DNA from: Symsagittifera roscoffensis
Lineage: Eukaryota > Xenacoelomorpha > Acoela > Convolutidae
Direction: 5' to 3'
Length of the DNA: 64,000 nucleotides
NCBI RefSeq assembly: GCF_963678635.1
Contig: NC_087069.1
Coordinates: forward strand, 44,621,448 to 44,685,447
Shown here piece by piece: positions 35,101 through 45,462 of the stretch; within the stretch, counting starts at the first letter, position 1; each line of letters opens with the position of its first letter. The translations under genes and the position numbers were made by a program. The notes beneath the pieces are model-generated. The model saw nothing but the letters and a program-made list of their open reading frames with translations. It searched no databases and was not told where the DNA came from.

Positions 35101-36857
35101 ACTTGACACAATTCCCCTATCTAAATTAGAAATTGAAAACATTTTTCTCCCTCCAACAGATAAAGTTACAATTAATAGCTTGAAACAATATCAAAATCTT
35201 GACCCAGTAATTAGACAACTAAAATCATGGCACAAATACAAAACTAAGCCCGTAAAGGCAGATACCACAATTTTAGGAAATAAAACACTCCTCCGATATT
35301 TTAGAAAATTTAATAATACATCAAATAATGAAAACACAGACCTTCTAGAATATCACTTAAATGATACTACAGTTCCCTGTCTCCCATCAAGTATGATTCT
35401 AATAGCTTTTAACATTTCACATACACAAAACATTAAAGGACACTCTGGATCAGAGAAAAACAAATTCAAATTTTACACAAAATTTTTATTTCCCGAATGC
35501 ACCAATTTGGATAAAAGTACTATGCAATGATTGTATAGTATGTCAGCTAAATAAACCTTATCCAAATCAAAAACAAATAGCACAAAAACAAAATTTTAAA
35601 GGACAAAGTTAATATTTTAACCACCGTATATCATTCGATACAAAAGGACCAATTTCACCATCCTCTGAAGGAAACTCCTACATTATGGTCATTGTTGACG
35701 CATTTACACATTATGTAGCACTCAACCCAGTACCACATTGTAACGCTTATTATGCTTACACAACACTTTATGAACACTGGATAGCCAAATTCGGATTACC
35801 AGAAATCTTAGTTACAGACAACGGTACAGAATTTATAAATAATAAAATTATCACACTATGTCATTTATACAACATAAAACGCAAACCGCGTACATCTCAT
35901 GCACCTTGGACAAACGGTTTAGTCGAAGGTATGAACCGTTCACTACAAGAATATCTTAGATGTATCATAACTGGAAATGATACAAGATACACAGAATGGT
36001 CAGCAGATGTAAAATTATTTCTCTTAGCATATAATTCACAAATTACGACAAATCTAGGAATGTCACCATACGAAATGGTTTTTAATCAAAAGCCACGTAA
36101 ACCAATTATGTTTACAGCAAATTCTCATAAAAATACACAAGGTCATTGCCAACCAAATAAAAACTCAATTTGTTATAACCTACTTTTACACACACATGAT
36201 GAAGATCATTTTCATCACCCACAAATCCTTAAATTAGCCTCCGGTACACACACCGAATGGATTTTAAATAGAGATAAAAAACACAATGAAATTTACCAAA
36301 AAGTAACAAAAAAATTGTTACAAAGGCAGAACAATAACGAACAAATAAATTCACGCTTTACACCAGCATCAGATTTAAAAATTGGAACATTTGTCTTCAT
36401 ACCTGTTTTTAATACCCAAAAAGGAATTTCTAAAAATCTACAACCCCTTCGTAAAGGAACGTACCAAATAATCGCCAAACCCACAGACGTAACTTATAAA
36501 ATCACCGATTCAGACAAAAAAGAAATTGTTCAACATAGAAACAATCTCTTGCCTTACTACCCAAAAGAATACGCACTACGCGAACTAACTCAATTATATT
36601 CTTTCACAGGTTTAAAAGTTATTCAAAATCACCCACATATGGAAAATGAAATAAATGAATAAAACGACATTCACCTTGAAAAACAAAATAAAAAACCAAC
36701 TACAACCAAAAACAATACAAAAAAGCTAGATCAAAAAACATCTCAAAAAGAAAGGAAAAATAGGAAAATGATAGAAAAAATTATGCCCCAAGAACAAGTT
36801 GAAAAATCAGAACATAGAGAGTCATCACGACTTAGAAATCAACCACGTAAAAACTAA
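32110..36857 (+). pseudogene. pol of the giant retrotransposon (PR-RT-RH-IN), multiply interrupted
   Basis: It follows the gag stop in the same frame. Aspartic protease: FLIDSGAESN at ~32362-32391. RT: from about 33420 across a shift near 33530, with IVLDARYLN, FTTKDMNSAYNHMPL and the catalytic YLDD (33893-33904). RNase H: CDASNFGIGAALLQ (~34330), ECTAIIYTL and FTDHKP. Integrase: a zinc-binding His/Cys region (~35400-35560), then core DTKGP, VTDNGTEF (~35812) and GLVEGMNRSL, and a C-terminal barrel-like part with LQPLRKGTYQI. The final codons reach ESSRLRNQPRKN, past a TAA at 36660-36662. Breaks: shifts near 33530, 34060-34140 (including a 14-base tandem duplication TTGGAATGTTAAAC at ~34118-34145), 35000 and 35520; stops near 34052, 35609 and 36660. 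The domain order assigns it to Ty3/gypsy. Confidence 0.88.
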
Positions 36858-37737
36858 AAAACATTCATCCCACAATCTAAAATATTAAAGAAAGTTGAAT
36901 TTCAAAAACAGCTTCAATTTTAAAATTAATAATATTTGCACCTCTGAAACATTTTGAACTTTCATTTTTCAAAATAACATGCTGCAAACACGCAGCGATT
37001 CTAGTTCAAATTTAGCCAATAGGATTCATTCAATCCGTCACCTTCTATAACTCTAACACAAACCAATTAGACGAAAGATATTTAACTCCAGGCATATCTA
37101 TAACTATAACTTTACAACCTCCAGGTCAAAAGTAAGCAAACCACTCAAACTTGACAACTAAAATAAATACCACCATAAAATCATAACCCTCCCTTATCTA
37201 TTAACGCAAAGATCAACAATATTTTCCCAATTCAGACCTCAAAAACCCCCCAAACAAAAATGTTAAATTAGCCTAAAGTAAAAGTACGACCATACTAATT
37301 TAGCCTAAAGAACAAAACTCTCAAAAATACCCCAGATCACCTGACAAATAAAAATAAAGCAAAGAAGACCTCCCAAACACCATAAAATTCGCCCCCAACA
37401 ATTTTTCACAAAACTCAACCCACTTGTCAAAAAATCAATAAATAATTCGACCACACTTGAAAATCGCCCCAAATAACAAAAAATATTCGACCAAGAAGCC
37501 ATTTCTTAAATGCTCTTCTCTCGATCAGTCAACATAATTTTCAACATTTTCATAAACTTTTTAGCAATACTTAAACTTTTATTCATATTCCTCTTTGATA
37601 CTTTTGAAGCTTTTATAATAATTTTAATCATTTTTTGCAATATTTTTTAAATTTTCTACTCCCTATTTGAAATATATCTCCAATATTTCCGAGTCATTGA
37701 CAATATTCACAGGTACGAAAACCCAAAATTTATTTAA
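36858..37737 (+). other. Intergenic DNA between pol and ORF2
   Basis: About 880 bases, A/C-rich like the rest of the element, without a supportable ORF on either strand. A minus-strand ORF at 37305-37502 is a shadow of the strand bias. It could hold splice acceptors for the downstream genes. Confidence 0.5.
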
Positions 37738-39069
37738 ATGATACGAACCATTTTTAGTAGAACAGATATTTTTTTACTATTTGTAATTTTTATAACATTT
37801 TTATCATCCCTAATATTGACAATATGCAAATTTATAAAGAAGGCAATCATAAAATTCGCCTTAGCAACAATCCTTTTAATTCTTTTTCTTGAAGAATACT
37901 ACAATAAACATAAATTTTTTCACTAAAAGAAATCAATCAAAAAACCCTCAAAAATTGCTAACCAACAATCACACAGTCAGTCTTCACGGACATCATCCCA
38001 AGAAAACCCGACAATACCTACAACTACCCAAAACACCCAAACATCTACACGAATTTCTTTCCAAGATAACCCATACACTTTTGAAGAACGACACGCTCGC
38101 TTATCTGAACCATTAGAACCAGTTCAGCGACAGGCACCTCTAAGTGAACCAACATATAACTTGTACCCAACACTACCACAAGAATTAAGTAGAATAAGAA
38201 ATATCAGTCAAAACCAAAATACAGTTGAAATAAATAGACAAATTATACATCCATGACGAAATAGAAATTTTCAAACCCCTCGAGTTCATTTTGATATACC
38301 CCAATTCCCATCACCAACTACTCCGGAAAACCCAATTAGCATTTTACCGGAAACCCCTACACTTCTTTCACAACGTAGCACCTCAAGTCTACCCTCAGAT
38401 TACTTAGGTTCAACACCAACATCTGAACAAATACGTGAAAATCCCTTTAACCCCCCAAACCAAACATCACGACTACCATTTTGGACAACACAATCATTCA
38501 CACAAGGTGAACCAAATTTAATAAATGATCCAAAAGATATTTCTACGGATACAACAACATCATCATCACTACCAGAAACATTATCACTACCGTCAACACC
38601 ATCAATAAGCCAGATTTCACCGACGCCTTTCCCCCTAAATTTTCCAAATAACCTCGACGCTAGATATCGAGAACAATCATCAACAAATATCCCTTTAAGA
38701 TTAGACTGGAACACATTCACAGCACCCCCACCATTATTTGGACAACACCCAGAAAGTAACCGACTCCACAACTGGGCACTTCATAGATTACAGTATAGAC
38801 AAGACATTCACGAAGACATTCGTGACCGTAACATCCAAATACTCCAACAAAATAGTCTACAATTAAAATTTGAAATCACGGTTAAACTAAACACTATTGC
38901 TCAAAATCCTTACCCATTAAACCCACCAAATATAACAGCTCAATCGCTACCACCACCATTTATAACAACTGAAATAATATATAAATACGATAGATATACC
39001 AAAAAGACAATTGGTTACATAACATTTTATAACCCGTACTCAGGATTATCATACACATGTATATTCTAA
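37738..39069 (+). pseudogene. ORF2: membrane segment plus Pro/Ser/Thr-rich protein, two in-frame stops
   Basis: One frame runs from ATG 37738 to TAA 39067-39069, 443 codons, interrupted only by TAA (37924-37926) and TGA (38254-38256). The first 62 codons are strongly hydrophobic (IFLLFVIFITFLSSLILTI, then FALATILLILFL), predicting two membrane segments. The rest is rich in Pro, Ser, Thr and Gln, with PFWTTQSFTQGEPN and a more structured end (LHNWALHRLQYRQDIHEDI ... YITFYNPYSGLSYTCIF). It overlaps the env start by 13 bases. The second copy at 62874-64000 has recognisable counterparts of both parts, so the pairing is a property of the family. Whether the first stop is a mutation or the end of a separate small membrane protein is open. 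I recognise no family. Confidence 0.6.
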
Positions 39070-41507
39070 AAATACTGATTTTTCTCCAACTCCTTTTTCT
39101 AATAATCTCCGATCAGAACATAAATCCTTCTCCCCGCACAGGACCCCAAGACTTAATAGTAACACATTACGATTGTGAAGAAAATGAACAAAAAACACTA
39201 CACAAATATGCAATAAATCAAGTATCACAATGCGAAACGGAACCACAAGCTATAGAAACTACAAATGTAATAGCGACACTATATTCAAAAGCCCGAGCAA
39301 CAACAGTCATAGGATATAAATTTACAGCAACATTTTCCGAAAAGAAAGTACATTGTTCACAAGTTTCAAACGGAAATAAAAACCGACTTGACCATGAATC
39401 ATTCTACCAAAGTAATATAGAACGACTTCTACATCTAAATCGTGATGATTGTAAAAACGAGCTACTCAGACTAAACATCACAATAAATAAAAAAACCGAC
39501 AGAAAAATAGTATATTTTCAAGTCTTTGCCGATTCTGTACATCAAGCAGAACTTGAAAGATATCAAGGACACATCAAACTAGATGAAAAATACCCATACA
39601 ACGGCGCACACGGAAGATTAACTTATGACATATACGATAAGCACTGGATACCACACATTGGTATAAATAATCCATCAAACTGCAAAGCAGACACAAAAAA
39701 TAAAGGATATCAAGAAATAATGTTTTTCGATTGGAAAATACAACTCGAAAAAGTACAACTCACACGAGATTTATCTGACAACACAATGATCTATCAAGGA
39801 ATTAGACTACCTTGTAAAAACGATCAAGGTTATTGTGACCCTACAACACGGACACAAGCAACAATTGTTTGGTTTCCCGAAGATACAAGTACAACATTTC
39901 AAGTAGCAAAAATACACGCTCGAATGATAAAATTTCACGAAAAAATTTTTATACAATCAATTCCATATGAACAAGTCAATCCATCACGAAAACAAAGTAC
40001 TGATTTTCGAAATATCCATAATATAGAAAATAAATTAACACGTTTTCAAATATATCAAGAAACAGAACTCGCATGCAAATACAGAAACCCACTTCACAAA
40101 ACACAATATTCTGAAATATTAGTTGAATACGAAAAAGGTTTCGACATGACCACTGGAAAAATAAAAATTGACCCCTATGCCACAGGTCATCCTCTACACG
40201 AAGGAACATCATATATACCAGTTAACTTTCAAAAAAGTAATGGTCAACCTGGTGGACATCTAAAGCCACATGACACTAGAAGCACACGTTTACAAGAACT
40301 ATCACTAATGAATAATTCTTATTTTGGTAATATCCACTATGATATCCACTTAGATATGAAGTTAGACTACACGATTAGTCGAATTTTTCAAAAGATGTCA
40401 CTCTCCGAATTAGAAACACTTCACCAACTATGCGAATTAGAAAGGACACAAATCCTACATTCACTTGCACTAGCAGTATTAAAAATACCCTACGCAGGAT
40501 ATTTACTATCAGGAAATAGATCAAATTTTCTAGACTACGAAGGAAACATCTTATGGTTTTATACTTGTACCAAAAAAGTATCACCACTATATGTTTTTGA
40601 AGATAAAAGATGCTTTAAAAGAATCCCTATCTTTTATAAAAATAAAGTACATTTTGTTGACACACTTTCAAGACGAACATATTTTTGGGATACCGCAGTC
40701 CCATGTGGATCAGAGAATAGCCACATTGTAGTACAATTGAACCCTGATGAAGATAAATATTATCTCCTTACCCCATACCCCACGTTAATGCAATCACTCA
40801 AGAAATTTTCACCCGAAAGCATCAGAGCTATTGCCCGTAACCCAAATATTGATTTACAATCAATTGGAATATATTCCAAATCTGATATCCAACACCACAT
40901 TAGAACACAACAATTCCAGGAATTATTAACACAAATGGACACTATACAAAGACAATCAATTGACCAAAACTTACGCAAACTTGCCGAAACCACAGGATTT
41001 GCAGATATTTATACACAAGATTATAGCGGATATTTTAAAGACATTAAAGACTATATATATCTAAATGGTGAAAAATACAGACCACAAGACATTTCACCTA
41101 TAAATATTTTTAGCTTTGTGACACTAAAAAAAGAAATTCTCAATTTTCTAGGATGGCCCTATTACATCTTAGAAAAATTAACTATCTTATACGCAATGTT
41201 TAACTTTATAGGATTTCTCTTTTCACTTTTAAAAGGAATCTACAACACATGTGCTATACACACACAAGTAAATAGACAAGCAAGTGTAGCACGCATACTA
41301 TTTGCAGGATTTTTTGGAATTTTTTCATCATCAATTAACAAAATTCTTCTAGACGCACAAATCAAAGAATATAATACAAAAATAGCAACAACACAGAACA
41401 CGTACAACGAAGAACATAATAACATAGAAGTAACGCCTACAGCACCACAGCTGCTACCCCTACCACATAACCATCCATTATCCTTAGTCTTAATTTCCGA
41501 AACCTAG
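39057..41507 (+). CDS. Envelope-like glycoprotein, 816 aa, intact
   Basis: An unbroken frame with a signal peptide (MYILKILIFLQLLFLIISDQ), a long ectodomain with repeated Cys (for example HYDCEENEQ, VSQCETEP, RDDCKNELL, LPCKNDQGYCDP), several N-x-S/T sites, and a C-terminal hydrophobic pair (about residues 700-730, YAMFNFIGFLFSLL, and 743-763, ILFAGFFGIF) before a Pro-rich tail of ~50 residues. This is the layout of a viral class of surface glycoprotein, and the position after pol is that of env. The N-terminal 'YDC...C...GY' spacing faintly recalls glycoproteins of arthropod negative-strand (chuvirus-like) viruses; that is a weak impression only. Unlike gag and pol it has no break. A degraded homologue is at 58930-62886. 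Confidence 0.72.
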   Translation: MYILKILIFLQLLFLIISDQNINPSPRTGPQDLIVTHYDCEENEQKTLHKYAINQVSQCETEPQAIETTNVIATLYSKARATTVIGYKFTATFSEKKVHCSQVSNGNKNRLDHESFYQSNIERLLHLNRDDCKNELLRLNITINKKTDRKIVYFQVFADSVHQAELERYQGHIKLDEKYPYNGAHGRLTYDIYDKHWIPHIGINNPSNCKADTKNKGYQEIMFFDWKIQLEKVQLTRDLSDNTMIYQGIRLPCKNDQGYCDPTTRTQATIVWFPEDTSTTFQVAKIHARMIKFHEKIFIQSIPYEQVNPSRKQSTDFRNIHNIENKLTRFQIYQETELACKYRNPLHKTQYSEILVEYEKGFDMTTGKIKIDPYATGHPLHEGTSYIPVNFQKSNGQPGGHLKPHDTRSTRLQELSLMNNSYFGNIHYDIHLDMKLDYTISRIFQKMSLSELETLHQLCELERTQILHSLALAVLKIPYAGYLLSGNRSNFLDYEGNILWFYTCTKKVSPLYVFEDKRCFKRIPIFYKNKVHFVDTLSRRTYFWDTAVPCGSENSHIVVQLNPDEDKYYLLTPYPTLMQSLKKFSPESIRAIARNPNIDLQSIGIYSKSDIQHHIRTQQFQELLTQMDTIQRQSIDQNLRKLAETTGFADIYTQDYSGYFKDIKDYIYLNGEKYRPQDISPINIFSFVTLKKEILNFLGWPYYILEKLTILYAMFNFIGFLFSLLKGIYNTCAIHTQVNRQASVARILFAGFFGIFSSSINKILLDAQIKEYNTKIATTQNTYNEEHNNIEVTPTAPQLLPLPHNHPLSLVLISET

Positions 41508-41671
41508 CAATAACACATAACCCAAATTTTAGACCAAACATATCGCAAAGTCCCATACAACATATAATGACACATCATTCACAAGATGATAATACATACG
41601 AACAAATTATAGAACAACCCCATACCACCGCTTTTCAGTCTCAAAATAATAACTTTTTTAGCCCACGATGA
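41508..41671 (+). other. Gap with 34-codon ORF overlapping the ORF4 start
   Basis: A small frame from ATG 41567 (MTHHSQDDNTYEQIIEQ) ends in the TGA at 41669-41671, overlapping the ORF4 ATG as ATGA. In the second copy the corresponding frame (from the ATG at 58842-58844, minus) continues without a stop into the ORF4 sequence, so these codons may be the true N-terminus of ORF4, separated here by a one-base change in a T run. Confidence 0.4.
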
Positions 41672-43449
41672 GCCGACAACTTGGATCCCTACACCGCTCA
41701 AATTCCCATCCAACCAACCTCAACACTCCAACCACAATAATCCCACTTTTTGCTTTCCCGCCACCCGATTTTCCAACTAGTAATATAAAATCAAGCATGA
41801 ATTCGGATACTAATTCAGATATTTCAGTTTTATACTCCATTTCACAACTCAACAACCCTAATATAGAAACCCCTGACGAATTTGCAGACTCCGAACCATC
41901 TCCATCCAATAATTTTCAGACCAACTCCTCAGTTTTTTCAAATCCCCTTTTTCAACCAATCCCAACAAATAATCCACTCCCGCCCATTTCTACTCCCTCT
42001 TATGCTTCACAAGTAACCCCAACCTATTCTCCATTTCATTCCGACCGATCATCTAATTCTCCCGATACTCCCCAAATCTCCCAAGAACTTGATAATTTTA
42101 TCACCCTACAACAACAGCTAATTCACCCTAACACCCTCACAATCAATCAAATTTCATCCACAATAGAATCCTCAAACACACCTACTCCTACACCCTCCTC
42201 AGCCTATACTGCATCATTAGCACAATCATCAACATCCACCGAATCCCTAACTAGCACTAACCGAGCTTATCGCACTTTTAAAAGAAAATTCCCAAACCAT
42301 CCAATCCCGACCAAACCAGGAACAGCCCGCGAATACATTAATCATCCACACCACACCAACACGAAAGATTTTCTAGCAATCACCTTACCTTCATTTCCAC
42401 AATATACTTTAAACACACCTAACGACACTAACGACACACGTAGTTTTGTAGATGAACATGTTTTAATGCCTACACTTCATTGGACAACATATTATCATTT
42501 TACTAATCCCCTTTGCCTGCCACTATCTAATACTCATAGCAATATAGAGAAGAATAAAGATATGCTATATAGACTCACCGCAACACTAACACCTAGACAA
42601 TTTACTTATATAGTATATAAAAAATCACTAAAAACATTCACTGCACCCCGAGCTAACGAATTTACACTAGAATATTACGACCATAATATCATCCGAACTA
42701 ATCAAGACCAATTTTTAGATAACGACCGCTTCGCTAACCCACAACTAACAGAAAAATTCTTCCTCAAAACATCATATGTATTCACACTCAACATTTTTGA
42801 TGCACTAACCGATATGCAAGCTTACGAAAGTTTTAAAGAAAAATTTCAATTAGTTTCACTAACCTTTCACTTCCTTGCACCACATGAACGCGATTTGCAC
42901 TGTTCACATGACATTATGCTACGCACTAAACAAACTCACACATATACATACTATCGCTTCATACAAAATCATTCTGATCTACATACTCCATCAAGACAAC
43001 CACACCATCGTTCTCAGTTTCTCAACTCGAAGTACACTTCACCATTTTTTCTAAATTTCACCTATTGCATCAAAGATACTAACCTCCACGGCATCCTCCG
43101 CAATTATGACCCAATAACACAAATGTATATATTTTGTCCCATCACGAAGACCTTTAATGCTGAAGAATCCAGACCCTTCCTTATCCCACCTGAATTTATC
43201 CAACCTATAGAAATCCCTAAATTAGAATTTATTCACAATACTAAATACAATCACAAAATATATAATCTCATTCAAAACACACCTTATGAGTTTGCAGTAG
43301 GCACCGAAGAACTAAAAACTATTAAAGCACTTCAATTGCTTTGGCTACTGCTTCAAACTAAAAACATCATTCGCATACTAGCAAAGTTACTAACAAATTC
43401 CGACATGATACACGACATCTTCCCCCACGGTTTTTTCCCAGACGATTAA
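41668..43449 (+). CDS. ORF4: 593-aa protein of unknown function, intact
   Basis: An unbroken frame. Residues 1-~200 are Pro/Ser/Thr/Asn-rich and probably disordered (PLFAFPPPDFPTSN, ETPDEFADSEPSPSNN). From ~205 a basic patch (RAYRTFKRKFPNHP) leads into a globular-looking part with ALPS-like aromatic blocks (LHWTTYYHFTNPLCLPLSN, EFTLEYYDHNIIRTNQD, LVSLTFHFLAPHERDLHC) and His/Cys residues. Near the end there is a hydrophobic helix (IKALQLLWLLLQTKNIIRIL). I recognise no domain: not protease, polymerase, integrase or glycoprotein. It lies after env, where some retroviruses keep accessory genes. The second copy retains about the first 390 codons in broken form, so it is a family gene rather than a local capture. 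Function unknown. Confidence 0.7.
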   Translation: MSRQLGSLHRSNSHPTNLNTPTTIIPLFAFPPPDFPTSNIKSSMNSDTNSDISVLYSISQLNNPNIETPDEFADSEPSPSNNFQTNSSVFSNPLFQPIPTNNPLPPISTPSYASQVTPTYSPFHSDRSSNSPDTPQISQELDNFITLQQQLIHPNTLTINQISSTIESSNTPTPTPSSAYTASLAQSSTSTESLTSTNRAYRTFKRKFPNHPIPTKPGTAREYINHPHHTNTKDFLAITLPSFPQYTLNTPNDTNDTRSFVDEHVLMPTLHWTTYYHFTNPLCLPLSNTHSNIEKNKDMLYRLTATLTPRQFTYIVYKKSLKTFTAPRANEFTLEYYDHNIIRTNQDQFLDNDRFANPQLTEKFFLKTSYVFTLNIFDALTDMQAYESFKEKFQLVSLTFHFLAPHERDLHCSHDIMLRTKQTHTYTYYRFIQNHSDLHTPSRQPHHRSQFLNSKYTSPFFLNFTYCIKDTNLHGILRNYDPITQMYIFCPITKTFNAEESRPFLIPPEFIQPIEIPKLEFIHNTKYNHKIYNLIQNTPYEFAVGTEELKTIKALQLLWLLLQTKNIIRILAKLLTNSDMIHDIFPHGFFPDD

Positions 43450-43452
43450 CAG

Positions 43453-43528
43453 GTAAGTATGGTTTCAAATATTCTTTACTAATAAATTTAAATTAATACT
43501 AACCATTCTTTACTCATGTTTCTTTTAG
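43453..43528 (+). promoter_or_regulatory. Intron-like segment just after ORF4 stop
   Basis: CAG|GTAAGTATG at 43450-43461 is a near-perfect donor three bases past the ORF4 TAA. ATGTTTCTTTTAG ending at 43528 is a good nematode acceptor. The 76-base interval is T/A-rich as nematode introns are. It would be a 3' untranslated intron for ORF4. Confidence 0.45.
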
Positions 43529-45052
43529 ATTTTTAGTCTTCATACCACGATCATCTGCAAAAAACAGAAAAGAAAAAGAAAAAATAAAAACTTGTTAAAA
43601 TTATTCTAAACTTCTTTAATATTTTTCACAAAATAATCTGATAAAAGTTATACCAAATGTAGTAAATTAATTGATAAATTATTCCCCCATAAAGCAGTAA
43701 ATTTAAATATGATGAAATCTTATAACTTTAAATTTCCCCTAAAACTAGCAGTAAAATTGAAATTCTATGTAATAAATTAATAAAATGAAAATGCAGTACT
43801 AACCTTTTGATATTTTCATTCACTCGCACAAGAATTCTATCCAAACTCGCACAGCTCGCCCACAAAGAATTGTTTAAATAATGAATTTCAGTTTCAAGTT
43901 TTCAAACTCAACAACTCTAACACACGATAACAAGTTTCAAACTTTCCTTTAACCCGGTTGGAAAGGAATTATATACTAAAACTAACCAACGCAGCTTACA
44001 AAACACCACAAATCATAAAATAACAGCATGACTAAGAAAAGAAAACCAACGGTAACCAAACCGGTTTAACCCAGCTTAAAACTGGATAATTTATTCTTTT
44101 GAAGACTATTATAAAGTCTAAGAAAGAAATAATAAAACACAAAAAAGTCGAAAGACAAACCCATAACAAAAACAATTTGATTTTTGAGAAAAGGACACAA
44201 CCAAATGAACATAAGAAAGACCAACATAAACCCAACATAAAACGTTATCACATAACAGGACCTCTCAAAGAAACCGCACGAAATCATACTCCCACTCCTG
44301 GCCTAACCCACCAGAGAGGACGTCCTGAGCATGCTCTATAGCCGGCCTAACCCACCGTGCTACATCCACGCTTTGTGATCACACTTCTATTTTTAATAAG
44401 AGGTACTCAAGGGTGAGTAACTCTTCAAAATAACCGAACTCAAACAAAATGCTTTTGTGAAAACAACTAACTAAATTCATAATTAAAAAACTGAACAAAT
44501 AAAAATTTTATACAATGTAAATTATACCTTGCAGTATATAGATCAGCACACAACAACAAAGACGAACATCCAAAGACAAAATGACCCCACTACACTCGAA
44601 CAAGAATGGCTAACCACAACCGATATGCCGTCCACAATCACAACTCAAAGGATTTAGAGTACGACTTGACTTCGCAGAAAAGGACTTCATTGAACCAGAC
44701 CAATGACCACCTCGATGTTCAAGTATACGTACAGATCCGAGTTACAAGGAATCCCCTCCACGCACAATCTCCACGCCATTCCCAGACGAGGTTGAACACA
44801 AAACAAGTTCTCTACATAATACAGAAAAACCCGTCATAGCAAACCATTTTGAAATCAGATTGATTTCGTTGGGAAACACAGTCGTTGTCACAAGAAGACA
44901 CAACGATCAATGCCCCAAACTCCAGCGTCCTGGAACTTCTCTAACAAGAGGAACCGGACAAGAATACGATGTTCGCCCAATACCAACGTTCATCATCCAT
45001 CCTTTGAATTGCAGAAAGATAATTCTAAAAAACTCTGTAAAACCCGGATGGG
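43529..45052 (+). other. Retrotransposon 3' noncoding region
   Basis: About 1.5 kb without a supported gene; ORFs at 44099-44341, 44606-44839 and 44860-45081 are short and not preserved in the second copy as frames. The nucleotide sequence from ~44230 to 45052 is recognisably shared with 56775-57560 (minus), including CTCCTGGCCTAACCCACCAGAGAGGACG. Directly before the 3' LTR is AAAACCCGGATGGG, the likely plus-strand priming tract; it is conserved in the second copy (CCCATCCGGGGTTT). Confidence 0.6.
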
Positions 45053-45462
45053 TGGAACCTGATCCAAACTACATTTTATGATTGGATAAGTTAGATATTT
45101 TACCACTGTAAAGTATTTAATATTAACCAATCATGATCCATCTAACTAACAACCCACTTATTTGTAAGTGCTGAAATTACTTGTAATTTCAGCACCAGAG
45201 AGATTTGAATTTAACTTGGAAATTAGTTGCCTCTCCAAGAGAACTTCAGCAGCCGCAACAAACCAGTATACCCTAGATCTATTGAGCCTAGCAGAGACTA
45301 GTTAAACACCCTGAGACTAGAAAGTATAAGAGTAGGATTAGGATCGGTATTAGACTAAGAAGTTGCACGAATCTATCCGGCCGAAAATAAGATAGCGTGA
45401 CGAGCAGACGGTGTACCCTATCCGAAATTACTCTATGAGTTAACCACATCGGTTATAACTCA
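45053..45462 (+). repeat. 3' LTR
   Basis: Same 410 bp as the 5' LTR with five single-base differences (about 1.2%). The palindrome with 13-base arms is at 45168-45195. It ends CGGTTATAACTCA and is followed by AAAA. Confidence 0.93.

Larger units (their letters stand above)
26597..45462 (+). mobile_element. Giant 18.9-kb Ty3/gypsy-type LTR retrotransposon with env-like gene
   Basis: Bounded by two direct 410-bp LTRs that start TGG and end CA, flanked by the 4-bp direct repeat AAAA (26593-26596 and 45463-45466). Order: 5' LTR, primer-site-like sequence, 1.7-kb leader, gag, pol in the order protease-RT-RNase H-integrase (the Ty3/gypsy order), ORF2, env-like gene, ORF4, 3' noncoding part, 3' LTR. 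Typical Ty3/gypsy elements are about 5-9 kb, so this one is about twice as long. The LTRs differ at five positions, implying a fairly recent insertion. A second copy lies on the minus strand from about 56369 to the right edge. Confidence 0.93.
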
